A DNA stretch of 64,000 nt, taken from positions 496,001 through 560,000 of the forward strand of contig JBJKZD010000010.1 in the NCBI GenBank assembly GCA_045560765.1, given 5' to 3'. The notes below the pieces were generated by a model that worked only from the letters and a program-made list of their open reading frames with translations, ran no database searches and was not told the DNA's origin. The position numbers and the translations under genes were made by a program. Positions 28,051 through 36,860 of this stretch are shown here, one piece after another. The DNA comes from UBA9926 sp913064795. Its GTDB lineage: Bacteria > Pseudomonadota > Gammaproteobacteria > Pseudomonadales > Azotimanducaceae. Every line of letters begins with the position of its first letter. The stretch's first letter is position 1.

Positions 28051-28078
28051 AAAAAAGGGAGCTGCGGCTCCCTTTTCT
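28051..28078 (+). terminator. Rho-independent terminator of the receptor gene
   Basis: AAAAGGGAGC-TGCG-GCTCCCTTTT forms a ten-base-pair hairpin with a TGCG loop, starting 44 bp after the receptor stop and ending in a short T run. Confidence 0.9.
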
Positions 28079-28519
28079 TATTGTCATGTTTTTCGTTCCG
28101 GTGACTTATTTAGACGCTGACCACCTGGGTGAAGACCATCCCCGCGCCTGGATCGCCGTCGAGACACCCTCCGGCAGTTCTCTACCGCCGCTGTTAGCAA
28201 GCTGAGCGATCCAGTGACCAATAGGAAGCTCCAGCGCATGTGCGCAGTAAATCGCGGTTGTTCTGCCGAGGAATCAGGGTTCGAGCAGGTAACTTGCATT
28301 TTCAGGGCTTGCAGGCCTGTGCGTTCACAACCTGGAAGATCCACATCTGCAGTCACGCTTGGACATTTTCCGATTGCTCATTTGGCGTCTGCCCGCTGTA
28401 ACAGACAAGGTCACAGACGCGCAGGTGCGGGTTTACTGTCTCTGCATCAAAGAGATTAGCCTGACGAAACTGCTTAAAGTCAAAGATCGCTCGAAGATTT
28501 TGCTGAACCGAAAAAGATC
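28079..28519. other. Intergenic region, nothing recognised
   Basis: 441 bp. Overlapping short frames on both strands have no family features. It may be a decayed gene remnant, but I cannot show it. Confidence 0.4.
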
Positions 28520-29029
28520 TTATTGTGGCGTTTCTACCTCAGCGAAAAGGTCCTGAACCCTCGACTCTATGCCCAGCAAAAATTGTTTGGTACTGATCCC
28601 TCCGCCGAACCCGGTCATTGCGCCATTACTGCCAACCACTCGATGACATGGAATGATAATTGGAACTGGGTTAACACCATTAGCGGCACCGACGGCCCGC
28701 GACGCTTTGGGATGACCGATTATCTGAGCAATTTCCCCATAAGATCGGGTCTCACCATAGGGGATATCGATCAGAGTAGCCCAAACTGCTTTTTGGAAGG
28801 GGGTTCCAGTGAACGTGAGATCCAGGTCGAAGACCCTCAATTCACCTGCGAAATATCTATCCAGCTGCTCAACGACACGACTAAAAGGCCCATTATCTCT
28901 GATCCAGTCCCCATTATGGCGCCGAGCCATTTTACCCTCGGGAAAACCTAGGAGTGTTAATGACCGTTCATTACCTGCAAGTAAAAGCTTGCCAATGGGT
29001 GTAGCGTGATAGCGATAATAAGTCGTCAC
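28520..29029 (-). CDS. ogt: Methylated-DNA-[protein]-cysteine S-methyltransferase
   Basis: A 169-residue suicide DNA repair protein that takes alkyl groups from O6-methylguanine or O4-methylthymine. The active-site motif is IIIPCHRVVGSNGAMTGFGGG (Cys128), and the DNA-binding helix has GETRSYGEIAQIIG with the Arg finger in ASRAVGAANGVNP. It starts at a GTG. Length is that of the simple Ogt type, without an Ada sensor domain. It is a single gene. Confidence 0.95.
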   Translation of the reverse strand: MTTYYRYHATPIGKLLLAGNERSLTLLGFPEGKMARRHNGDWIRDNGPFSRVVEQLDRYFAGELRVFDLDLTFTGTPFQKAVWATLIDIPYGETRSYGEIAQIIGHPKASRAVGAANGVNPVPIIIPCHRVVGSNGAMTGFGGGISTKQFLLGIESRVQDLFAEVETPQ

Positions 29030-29411
29030 TGCATGTCTCTATGAACAGTCCTTAAACTCTAAAATTAATAGGCAGACAAATCAATTAGATCAACGATAGC
29101 GCGGTTAGTCAGAATAAACGCCCTTTTCGAACAGTGAGAAAAGTAGGGTCGTCTCTATGGGTTACTTGGAGGCCCTTCTTTCTTGGGTTCATGCACGAGT
29201 TGAATGAGTAGGGCGTCAGAACTCCGGCGAATGATCTTTTAAGACTCCATTGCGACTCGTCGCATTGGTAAAAATCACCTGCTCTAATCTTTAGGCCAGC
29301 ACACCGATTGTTCCGCATTTGCTATTAAGCCAAGAATATGTTTAAAGCAACCAAGTAAGTGCTATTGATTTCCACTCGTTCTTTCAGCGCGACTCGCGCA
29401 AAGGAGGTATC
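29030..29411. other. Intergenic region
   Basis: 382 bp upstream of a membrane protein gene, with no supported gene. AAAGGAGG at its end is the ribosome site of the next gene. Confidence 0.45.
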
Positions 29412-29900
29412 GTGGTTACTCAAGAAGATGTCATTACCCCAGAGGAACGGCGCTATCTAAGACGTCGAAATGAAGACCTTAGGGTCCTTTACGGTGACGC
29501 TCGAAAGCGTAGTACGACCCTCATTCGACGAATCGGTTACGGGCTTATCGGTTTGTATCTGCTACGCGGCTTGTCAATTCTCTTGGTTCATCAATTCGCG
29601 CTCACCGATGAGGTGCCTCTACATTATCCCGTTGACACCCTGACCGTCTTATCAAGGATAGGCTTTTTGGCGGCGTTCACTTTTGCCTATTTCTACTTCA
29701 TCGATCAGCCTAGGATTATTAGCGCTATTTCTGTCGCTGCCCTTTCAGTTACGGGCCTTTTAATATGGCTAGACATCGAATGGTGGTACCTGACTCTAGT
29801 AAGCTTGGAGCCTTTATTTTGGCTGCCTTTTATCTTGCGCTTGCTGTGTTTTATAGGCCTGATCGCGGTCCACGTCCTCCTGCGTCATCGAGATGGCTGA
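29412..29900 (+). CDS. Membrane protein of unknown function
   Basis: A 162-residue protein starting at GTG with a perfect AAAGGAGG ribosome site. A charged N-terminal ~40 residues (RRYLRRRNEDLRVLYGDARKR) precedes four to five hydrophobic segments (IGYGLIGLYLLRGLSILLV, FLAAFTFAYFYF, ISAISVAALSVTGLLIWL, LLCFIGLIAVHVLL). The C-terminus is short and basic. No family is recognised. It precedes a TauD-type gene by ~100 bp on the same strand. Confidence 0.7.
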   Translation: MVTQEDVITPEERRYLRRRNEDLRVLYGDARKRSTTLIRRIGYGLIGLYLLRGLSILLVHQFALTDEVPLHYPVDTLTVLSRIGFLAAFTFAYFYFIDQPRIISAISVAALSVTGLLIWLDIEWWYLTLVSLEPLFWLPFILRLLCFIGLIAVHVLLRHRDG

Positions 29901-30002
29901 TCTGAGTAAATGAGCAACAGCGGATAGCCACAGAAGCCACGGGTGGACAGGAACCAACGACCCCAGCATTATGAAGGTTATCTCAATATAGAAGAACCCG
30001 TC

Positions 30003-30953
30003 ATGGAAGTCATTCCCCTCAGTGACAACACATTTGGTGCCGAAATCAGAGGCCTTGATCTTGGTCAACTCACCAACAGGGTCTTCTCAGAGCTCTACGA
30101 AGTGTTCCTAACGTATGGATTTTTTCTGATTAGAAATCAGCTCTTGGATGAACATCAGCAAGTCGAATTTGGACAAAGATTTGGAACGCTTGAATTTGGA
30201 GCGCTGCCCCTCGCCAATCAGATCAAACAACCTGACGGTAACTATACCGATGTGTTTGCGATGGATAGTCACCGTATGCTGGTCAATCGAGGCAACGAGG
30301 CCTGGCATACCGACTCCACTTACTGGCCGGTGAGCAGCAAGTGCGCCATGCTGACGGCGGTTAAAGTTCCAGCCGAAGGTGGTCAAACAGAACTGGCTGA
30401 TGCCCGTGCAGGGTATGCTGATCTTCCTGAGGAGCTTCGAGGGAGGATTCAGGACCGCTCCGCTTATCATTCAACGCAATACTCTCAGGCAAAAGATCTT
30501 CAGCATTACCCCGAACAGAAAGCAGATTCCATCTATCACGGGGAAGCTTATCTTCGGCCGTTGGTCAAAGTTCATCCAGAGACGGGTCGTCCAAACCTAA
30601 TGGTCGGCAGGCATGCCTTTGGAGTCCCTGGTTTGAGTCGCTCCGAGAGCCGGGAGCTGATCGAATCTTTAACCGATTTTGTGGTCAGTGATCCTGCCCG
30701 GGTTTACACCCACCAATGGCAAGTTGGGGATACATTGGTTTGGGACAATCGTGCTTTGCTGCATCGGGCGCGGCCCTATGACTACCAGCAACCGCGGGTG
30801 CTCATCGGCACTCGGATCAAGGGCGATGTCCCGTCCGAGTTAGCTTACTACCCTGATGATTCTGCCGCTGAGGCCGGACGGGCTGCGCTGTCGGCTGAAT
30901 TGGCCTGTCTTAGATCTGAGGTCAAGTCGGCCGACGGCCAGCTGGCAAGCTAG
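30003..30953 (+). CDS. TauD/TfdA-type alpha-ketoglutarate-dependent dioxygenase
   Basis: A 316-residue Fe(II)/2-oxoglutarate dioxygenase. The iron triad is His102-x-Asp104 in WHTDSTYW and His254 in NRALLHRARPYD; Arg256 follows as the likely 2-oxoglutarate anchor. The family includes TauD (taurine), TfdA (2,4-D) and related enzymes on sulfonates, sulfates, phenoxy acids or quaternary amines. I start at ATG 30003, where the family alignment begins (MEVIPLSDNTFGAEIRGLDLG); an in-frame GTG at 29943 would add 20 residues. The substrate is not clear; the neighbouring catabolic genes suggest a xenobiotic-like or plant/algal compound. Confidence 0.88.
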   Translation: MEVIPLSDNTFGAEIRGLDLGQLTNRVFSELYEVFLTYGFFLIRNQLLDEHQQVEFGQRFGTLEFGALPLANQIKQPDGNYTDVFAMDSHRMLVNRGNEAWHTDSTYWPVSSKCAMLTAVKVPAEGGQTELADARAGYADLPEELRGRIQDRSAYHSTQYSQAKDLQHYPEQKADSIYHGEAYLRPLVKVHPETGRPNLMVGRHAFGVPGLSRSESRELIESLTDFVVSDPARVYTHQWQVGDTLVWDNRALLHRARPYDYQQPRVLIGTRIKGDVPSELAYYPDDSAAEAGRAALSAELACLRSEVKSADGQLAS

Positions 30954-30980
30954 CATTGATGCGGCCGAAATAATTCGGAT

Positions 30981-31415
30981 TTATCTTGGCCTCTGAGGTT
31001 TTAGATCACCATCGAGATAAAACCATAGACCTTGTTCTCGGACGAATCGGCTGACCTCATGAAGGCGATGGGCGCTTCCCCCTGTTTTGCTGCGCGCAAT
31101 AAACTCGACGGTTCCTGTTTTGTCCTGAGCCAGCCCCTGATGGGTTGCGATGACTCTAAGGCCAAGCCATTGGGTCTCTGAATCGCGGGTCATTGTTTTT
31201 GGTCGAGTGGCGGGGTGCCAGGTGGCGGAGAGATAATCCCAGGCACCCACCACAAAAGCGGTGTAGCGGGCGCGCATCAATGACTCGCAGGTCGCTGCGT
31301 GCACATGCCCTTGGATCAGCGGCAGGCAGCAGGTTTCAAGTTCAGCATTTAATCCACAGTGACACGCCACACCCTGGGCCTCTCGGTAAAGTTTGAAATC
31401 GACTGTCTTGCGCAC
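30981..31415 (-). CDS. ychJ: YchJ family protein
   Basis: A 144-residue protein with a Cys-rich SEC-C-like N-terminus (CHCGLNAELETCC) and the YchJ core with ESLMRARYTAFVVGAWDYLSATWHP. YchJ/UPF0225 proteins have unknown function; the N-terminal motif probably binds zinc. Start is GTG 31415. The gene is convergent with the TauD-type gene. Confidence 0.85.
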   Translation of the reverse strand: MRKTVDFKLYREAQGVACHCGLNAELETCCLPLIQGHVHAATCESLMRARYTAFVVGAWDYLSATWHPATRPKTMTRDSETQWLGLRVIATHQGLAQDKTGTVEFIARSKTGGSAHRLHEVSRFVREQGLWFYLDGDLKPQRPR

Positions 31416-31518
31416 TGCAGGAAAAACCTAATGGGGTTCTCCAAGACTGCCGTGGTGTTCATTGCCTTGATACTTTAATCCAAACGGGTAGCGGCCTGCT
31501 TGTTGTGGAGGCGCTCGT

Positions 31519-33342
31519 CTAATCCAATTCCAAGCCATTCAAGTTGCCGTCGGCCCGCCATTCTCGGAGTAACTTCATGTAGGCCCCCACGCCTTTGCTG
31601 TAGGTCTCACGCCTTACGTTGCGGTATCGTTTGGCGGTGCCTTCCTGATTATAGTAGCCCGGCGTACAGGTGTCGGGTGAACCCCCAAGTACGAAACCCG
31701 ATCCCTTGGTCTCGAGTTGATCCGCTATCCAGCGTTCCTCGGCCTCATCCGAGACATTTGCAGACTTGATCCCGCGCCTGCCCAACTCGCTGATCGTGTA
31801 GGCCACGTGTCCTGCCTGCACATCAATGCCATGTGCGTAGTTGGCACCCAGCTGAAAAACAAACCCGCCGCCACAAAGGAATAGGTTTGGAAAACCGCTG
31901 ACCATTAAGCCGTGCATGGTACGCATACCGTCTTGCCAGTGATCGTAGATCGATTTCCCCTCAATACCAAATACCGGGATGCCAAGACGTCGCTCGTAAC
32001 TCGAAGTGATCTCGAAGCCACTGGCATATACGATGCAGTCGACTGGGTACTCTTTGCCGTTGGCAACGATGCCATTTTCAGTAATGGCCTCGACACCTTG
32101 GGTGGCGCTGACGTCAACCAGCTCAACATTTGGACGATTGAACGTATCGAGATAAAAGTCGTTGAAAGTGGGGCGTTTGCAGAACTGGTTGTAATAGGCC
32201 TTGAGTTTCTCAGCGACTTCAGGATCTTTCACCGTGTCGTTAACGAGTCCCCTGATGTCCTCCATCGTTTTGAAATCGGCAATTTGCACGAGACCAGGTA
32301 CTTTGCCTTCCACTTGGTTTGCCAATTCTTTAAGGTTTCGCGTTAGCCGTGTCCAACCATCATCGACAAATGCTGGATCAATCGGCCCGCCTAAAAATGC
32401 TTCGCCGAATTTCCTCTGCCGCTCTTTTTGCCAACCCGGTTTGAGGCTTTTTGCCCACTCTGGGTCAGTCTCGGCATTGTTGCGCACGTCCACTGATGAA
32501 GGTGTGCGCTGAAACACATAAAGGTGCTTCGCGCTTTCACCCAAAGCGGGAACGCACTGTACGGCAGTGGCGCCTGTGCCAATAATGGCAACGGTTTTGT
32601 CAGCCAGACCTGTGAGCCCACCCTCTGGACCGCCGCCTGTATAGTCATAATCCCAGCGACAGGTATGAAATGAATGCCCTTTGAACGTTTCTACACCAGG
32701 AATGCCTGGCAACCGTGGCCGGTTAGCGGGCCCGGTGCCTAGGCAGATACGACGAGCGCGCATCTGATCACCGCGATTGGTTGAAATAAGCCACATTGCC
32801 TCGTCTTCTAGCCATCGCAATTCTGTCACCCAGGTTTGAAACACCGCATCTTTATAGAGGTCGAAATGTTCGCCGATCCTCTGGGCGTGCTCGTAAATCT
32901 CAGACGCGTAAGAAAATCTCAACTTAGGCACGTAGCCCGTTTCTTCTAAAAGGGGTAAGTAGCTGTAGGACTCAATATCACATTGGGCCCCGGGATAGCG
33001 GTTCCAGTACCAAGTGCCGCCAAAATCACCGCCGCTCTCAACAATACGAACATCGCGAACACCGGCCTGAACCAACCGTGCTGCGGTGAGCATGCCGACC
33101 CAGCCACCACCGATCACGATCACCTCTCGTTCATCGTTCAGAGGTGCCCGCTCCTCGGTTTCGCAGTAGGGGTCTTCTTCAAGATACTTGTTGGCAAAAG
33201 GGGAATCGTGGGAGAGCTGAACGAACTGCGCTTCGGCATCTTGTCGGATGCGTTTCTCGCGTTCTTGAGCGTAGCGCGTCGCAAGCGCATCGGGGTCAAA
33301 TCCGAGTTTTTCGACGGACAATCGGTCGTCAGCTGCAGTCAT
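31519..33342 (-). CDS. Baeyer-Villiger monooxygenase (flavin-containing)
   Basis: A 607-residue FAD/NADPH enzyme. Motifs: GGGWVG (78-83), GGTWYWNRYPGAQCDIESYSYLP (~108-130), the BVMO fingerprint FKGHSFHTCRWD (220-231) and GTGATAVQCVPALG. The group (cyclohexanone- and phenylacetone-type BVMOs) has ~540-600 residues; this one has a slight N-terminal extension. I start at ATG 33342 because GGAG lies seven bases upstream; an in-frame ATG at 33384 has none. An SDR gene follows upstream on the same strand with a ~90-bp gap, so alcohol-to-ketone-to-ester oxidation by the pair is plausible. Confidence 0.92.
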   Translation of the reverse strand: MTAADDRLSVEKLGFDPDALATRYAQEREKRIRQDAEAQFVQLSHDSPFANKYLEEDPYCETEERAPLNDEREVIVIGGGWVGMLTAARLVQAGVRDVRIVESGGDFGGTWYWNRYPGAQCDIESYSYLPLLEETGYVPKLRFSYASEIYEHAQRIGEHFDLYKDAVFQTWVTELRWLEDEAMWLISTNRGDQMRARRICLGTGPANRPRLPGIPGVETFKGHSFHTCRWDYDYTGGGPEGGLTGLADKTVAIIGTGATAVQCVPALGESAKHLYVFQRTPSSVDVRNNAETDPEWAKSLKPGWQKERQRKFGEAFLGGPIDPAFVDDGWTRLTRNLKELANQVEGKVPGLVQIADFKTMEDIRGLVNDTVKDPEVAEKLKAYYNQFCKRPTFNDFYLDTFNRPNVELVDVSATQGVEAITENGIVANGKEYPVDCIVYASGFEITSSYERRLGIPVFGIEGKSIYDHWQDGMRTMHGLMVSGFPNLFLCGGGFVFQLGANYAHGIDVQAGHVAYTISELGRRGIKSANVSDEAEERWIADQLETKGSGFVLGGSPDTCTPGYYNQEGTAKRYRNVRRETYSKGVGAYMKLLREWRADGNLNGLELD

Positions 33343-33432
33343 CGATACATCTCCAAAGATTCCAAGTGGTTGAGCATACCGCATGAACGGTGCAATTTGA
33401 CCTTGAAAGTGAGGCGTTCCAAGCAGAGGGTG

Positions 33433-34272
33433 TCAAGAGGGTTTACCTGAATTGATTCTACCTTCAGTAATCTCATCGCCGAAGAGCATTCGTGAGAAAG
33501 GTTCTACATTGGGACCGCGCCGCAGATGGTGACCGCCATCGACACTCAGAACAACCCCGGTGATCCAGGATGCTTCAGGGCCGCATAAGAATCGTACAGC
33601 CTGACCAATATCTTCTGTGACGCCATGCCGGCTGATCGGCATGCAATCAAGGTAGTCATTAAAGACCTCCTCAGTTTGCAGTAGCCCTGATGCCAATTCT
33701 GTCTCGACCAGACCAGGACAAACACTGTTGACGCGAATATTAGCGACCCCGAGCTCATCTGCGGAATTTCGAACCAGCATATCGATACCGGCTTTACTCA
33801 CGCAGTAAGACCCCATGAATCGATGCGTCCTAACGCCGGCGATTGACGAGATGGCGCAGATAGCACCGCCACCGGATTGTGCCATCCAGCGTCCTGCGTG
33901 CTTGATCGTGTAAAAGGTCCCATTGAGATTGGTTTGCATGACGTCATCCCAATTTGAAGCCTCGGTCACCAAGATAGGAGACAACCCGCCCGTACCTGCG
34001 TTGGCAACGGCAATATCCAGGCGACCGTTCAAACTTGCTTTTTCTGCGGCGGCGGCGACATCTGCTTCGGAGGACACATCACCCGTGTAGCTATTGATTT
34101 CCCCGGCGCCCTCGATGACAGCAAGCTCAGATGCGGCGGCCTTAAGCTTTTCTGGATTGCGCCCCATGATCAGTACGTTGGCGCCATCGGCAGCGAAGGC
34201 GCCTGCGCAGGCCAAGCCTATGCCGCTGCCGCCACCGGTAACGAGTGCGTTCTGTCCTGATAATACGCCCAT
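33433..34272 (-). CDS. Short-chain dehydrogenase/reductase (SDR)
   Basis: A 279-residue classical SDR. The cofactor motif is TGGGSGIGLACAGAF, the NAG-type motif is VANAGTGGLSP, and the catalytic set is Ser in CAISSIAGV with Tyr-x3-Lys in SYCVSKAG. The start is ATG 34272, supported by AAAGGAG eight bases upstream; longer in-frame starts up to 34449 have no such site. It is the first gene of a two-gene minus-strand unit with the BVMO. A secondary alcohol dehydrogenase feeding a ketone to the BVMO is the natural reading. Confidence 0.9.
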   Translation of the reverse strand: MGVLSGQNALVTGGGSGIGLACAGAFAADGANVLIMGRNPEKLKAAASELAVIEGAGEINSYTGDVSSEADVAAAAEKASLNGRLDIAVANAGTGGLSPILVTEASNWDDVMQTNLNGTFYTIKHAGRWMAQSGGGAICAISSIAGVRTHRFMGSYCVSKAGIDMLVRNSADELGVANIRVNSVCPGLVETELASGLLQTEEVFNDYLDCMPISRHGVTEDIGQAVRFLCGPEASWITGVVLSVDGGHHLRRGPNVEPFSRMLFGDEITEGRINSGKPS

Positions 34273-34699
34273 TAATTTGCTCCTTTGATAATGATTACAA
34301 CGCTTAGCTTTACCGGGTGGTAATTGATGTCCGTTGAGGGCTACTCCTGAAAAGCTATGCTGGCGACATCCTACGTCACTTTCGATCGATTTGCAGAGTG
34401 CAGACATTGACCGCCATAGATGAGTGGCCCCTGCCGATCGATCTCTCATAATGGTGCCCGCTTGTTATCGAACATCTAAGAAGAATCGTTTGGTTATTGT
34501 TTTTAATGGTTTGTTACCAATGAGGCCAACTTATTTTACGGGTAATAGACGAAGGTCAGAAGCTGGCCATCGGGTAGTTTTTGACCTCAGTGCAAGCTAC
34601 GATGATGGGTCAAGAGATTTATCGGTTGTGTATTCGCAGGCATGAGTTATTCCTGATGGCTAGATGGTTCAGAACGAAATAGGTTAGGGTAGTTTTAAT
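34273..34699. other. Divergent intergenic region
   Basis: 427 bp between SDR (minus) and the TMADH-like gene (plus). It must contain both promoters. I see no clear operator or gene. Confidence 0.45.
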
Positions 34700-36857
34700 A
34701 TGGATAAATCTGAAAAGAAGGGTTCGCTTTGGTCGAAAGAGGATTTGAGCGCCTGTCATCCAAGTCATCAGGTATTGTTTGAACCGATACAGATTGGTCC
34801 AGTTGTTGCCCGCAACCGTTTTTATCAGGTGCCCCATGCCAGCGGCATGACTGAGGCTAATCCTCGAGTGCGTGCGGCATTTCGAGGGACGAAGGCCGAA
34901 GGTGGTTGGGGTGTGGTGAGTACGGGCGCAGTCTCGATCCATCCAAGCTCAGATGACTCGCCTTTGCCTTTCGCACGACTCTGGAGCGATGCCGACGTTG
35001 CTTCACATGCTATGACAACCGAAGCTGTTCATCAGCATGGCAGTCTGGCAGCGGTCGAGTTATGGCACGGTGGTGCCGTTGTAATGAACCGCACTTCTCG
35101 TCTGCCACCACTTTCGCCCTCTGGCATTTCTTGGTCAGCAACTCATATCGGTTTTATGGGCCAACACCGGCCCAAGAAAATGACAGAGACTGATATCGAT
35201 GCTGTGCTGCAATGGCAAAGACTGGCAACCCGGCGCGCGCTCGATGCCGGATTCGACATCCTTTATGTCTATGCGGGAATGGGTTACCTCGGTTACGAAT
35301 TCTTGCTCCCTGAATATAACCATCGCAAAGATGGTTACGGTGGCGCCTTGGAGAATCGCGTTCGGTTTGTGCGTGAGATGTTGGAAGTCACGCGTGATGA
35401 GGCGGGCGGTCGCGCCGCAGTGGCGCTAAGAATTAGCCTCGAAGAGTTGCGAGCAAAGCCTACCGAGCATTATGAAAGCGAGGCTCACGGAGTTGTCAGC
35501 TTACTCTCAGACGTCCCGGATTTGTGGGATGTCAAAATGGATTCTAGTCCCACGGATTGTGGAGCATCCAGGTTTCGTCCTGAAGGGGCGCACGAGCCCA
35601 TCATTGACTTCGTGAAAACCGTGACCGATCGTCCAGTGGTTGGTGTCGGTCGGTTTACATCGCCCGAGACGATGGTTTCACAAATTCGCCGAGGCGTTCT
35701 TGATCTGATCGGTGGTGCCCGAGCGAGTATTGCCGACCCGTTCTTGCCTGTAAAAATCCGCGAGGGCCGTAGCGACGAGATTCGTGAATGTATAGGTTGT
35801 AATATATGCATTGCTAGTTGGCATGATGGCGTACCGGTCAGGTGCACCCAGAATGCGACTGCCGGAGAGGAGTGGCGCCGCGGCTGGCATCCTGAAAAAT
35901 TTGTTAAAACCAATACGCCCGAGCGGTTGTTGGTGATAGGCGGCGGTCCAGCTGGTCTTGAGGCTGCATTGGTTGCTGCTCGACAGGGCTTTGATGTCAT
36001 GCTGGCTGAGCAGGCAGATGACTGGGGGGGGCGCGTCCTCCAAGAAAGCCAATTGCCTGGTATGGCGACGTGGCGCCGAGTTCGGGACTACCGTGTTTGG
36101 GCGTTGTCACAAATGGGTAATGTATCGATGTTCACCAACAGCAAGCTGCATGCCGAAGAAATTGACAGCGTAGGCGCTCAGCACATCGCACTGGCAACCG
36201 GCGCACATTGGACCCGAAGACTGTACTCTCCGCTAGAAATTCCTGCCGAGTCTCTTGACAGCCCTCAGGTTTTCACTCCAGAAGATGTTTATGCAGGCCG
36301 GATATCGGGAGATAGGATACTGGTTTTTGATTATGATAATTATTATCTCGGGGGGGTCATTTCGGAGCATCTTGCGGTGCAGGGTAAGATCATCACTTAT
36401 GCCACGCCTGCGGGTCATGCGTCCGCATGGACTTTCATGACCAACGAACTGCCCTTTGTGTATCAGGCACTCGCTCGTCAGGGGGTTACGATTCATACGA
36501 CGACTAATCTCCTGAATTTTGCTAATGGCCGTGCTGAGCTCGAAAACCTCTTTAACCGGACGCCCGCTAGAGCTTGAAATCGATAGCATTGTCGTTGTGG
36601 GGCATAGGGAACCCAACGATGTTCTATATCAAGAGTTGATGAGCTGCCAACAGCGAAGCAATGGGCAATTCTCGATCAATCTGCTTGGTGATGCGTTAGC
36701 TCCCGGCGCCATTGTTCATGCAGTTCACAGCGGCCATGGTTTCGCTCGCAGTCTAGTCGGAGATGAGACTATCTATTTGCGCGATGAACCGATCGTCCCG
36801 GTCGACCCCATGCCAGCCTTTCCTCTGTCAGAGGAATCAAAATTCTTTCGGAGCTAA
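34700..36857 (+). CDS. TMADH/OYE-family flavoprotein with [4Fe-4S] cluster; frameshifted
   Basis: A ~718-residue iron-sulfur flavoprotein of the trimethylamine/dimethylglycine dehydrogenase and 2,4-dienoyl-CoA reductase group, read across one +1 shift near 36551-36555. Domains: FMN TIM barrel (~25-350), [4Fe-4S] ligands Cys364, Cys367, Cys370, Cys382 in CIGCNICIASW...RCTQNATAGEE, and an ADP/FAD domain with GGGPAG (414-419). The first frame stops at 36577; the next frame carries the missing end (EIDSIVVVGHREPND...LLGDALAPGAIVHAV). Against TMADH from memory, the Cys that covalently binds FMN is Ala47 here, and two of three amine-binding aromatics are absent, so the substrate is not trimethylamine. 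The next gene, a Rieske oxygenase, starts 3 bp later. Confidence 0.82.
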
Positions 36858-36860
36858 TCG

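Noticed and set aside
28079..28519. A decayed gene after the receptor terminator
   Set aside because: No frame gives a recognisable fragment on either strand.
34700..36857. True trimethylamine dehydrogenase
   Set aside because: The covalent-flavin Cys and most of the amine-binding aromatics are missing, although the overall family is the same.
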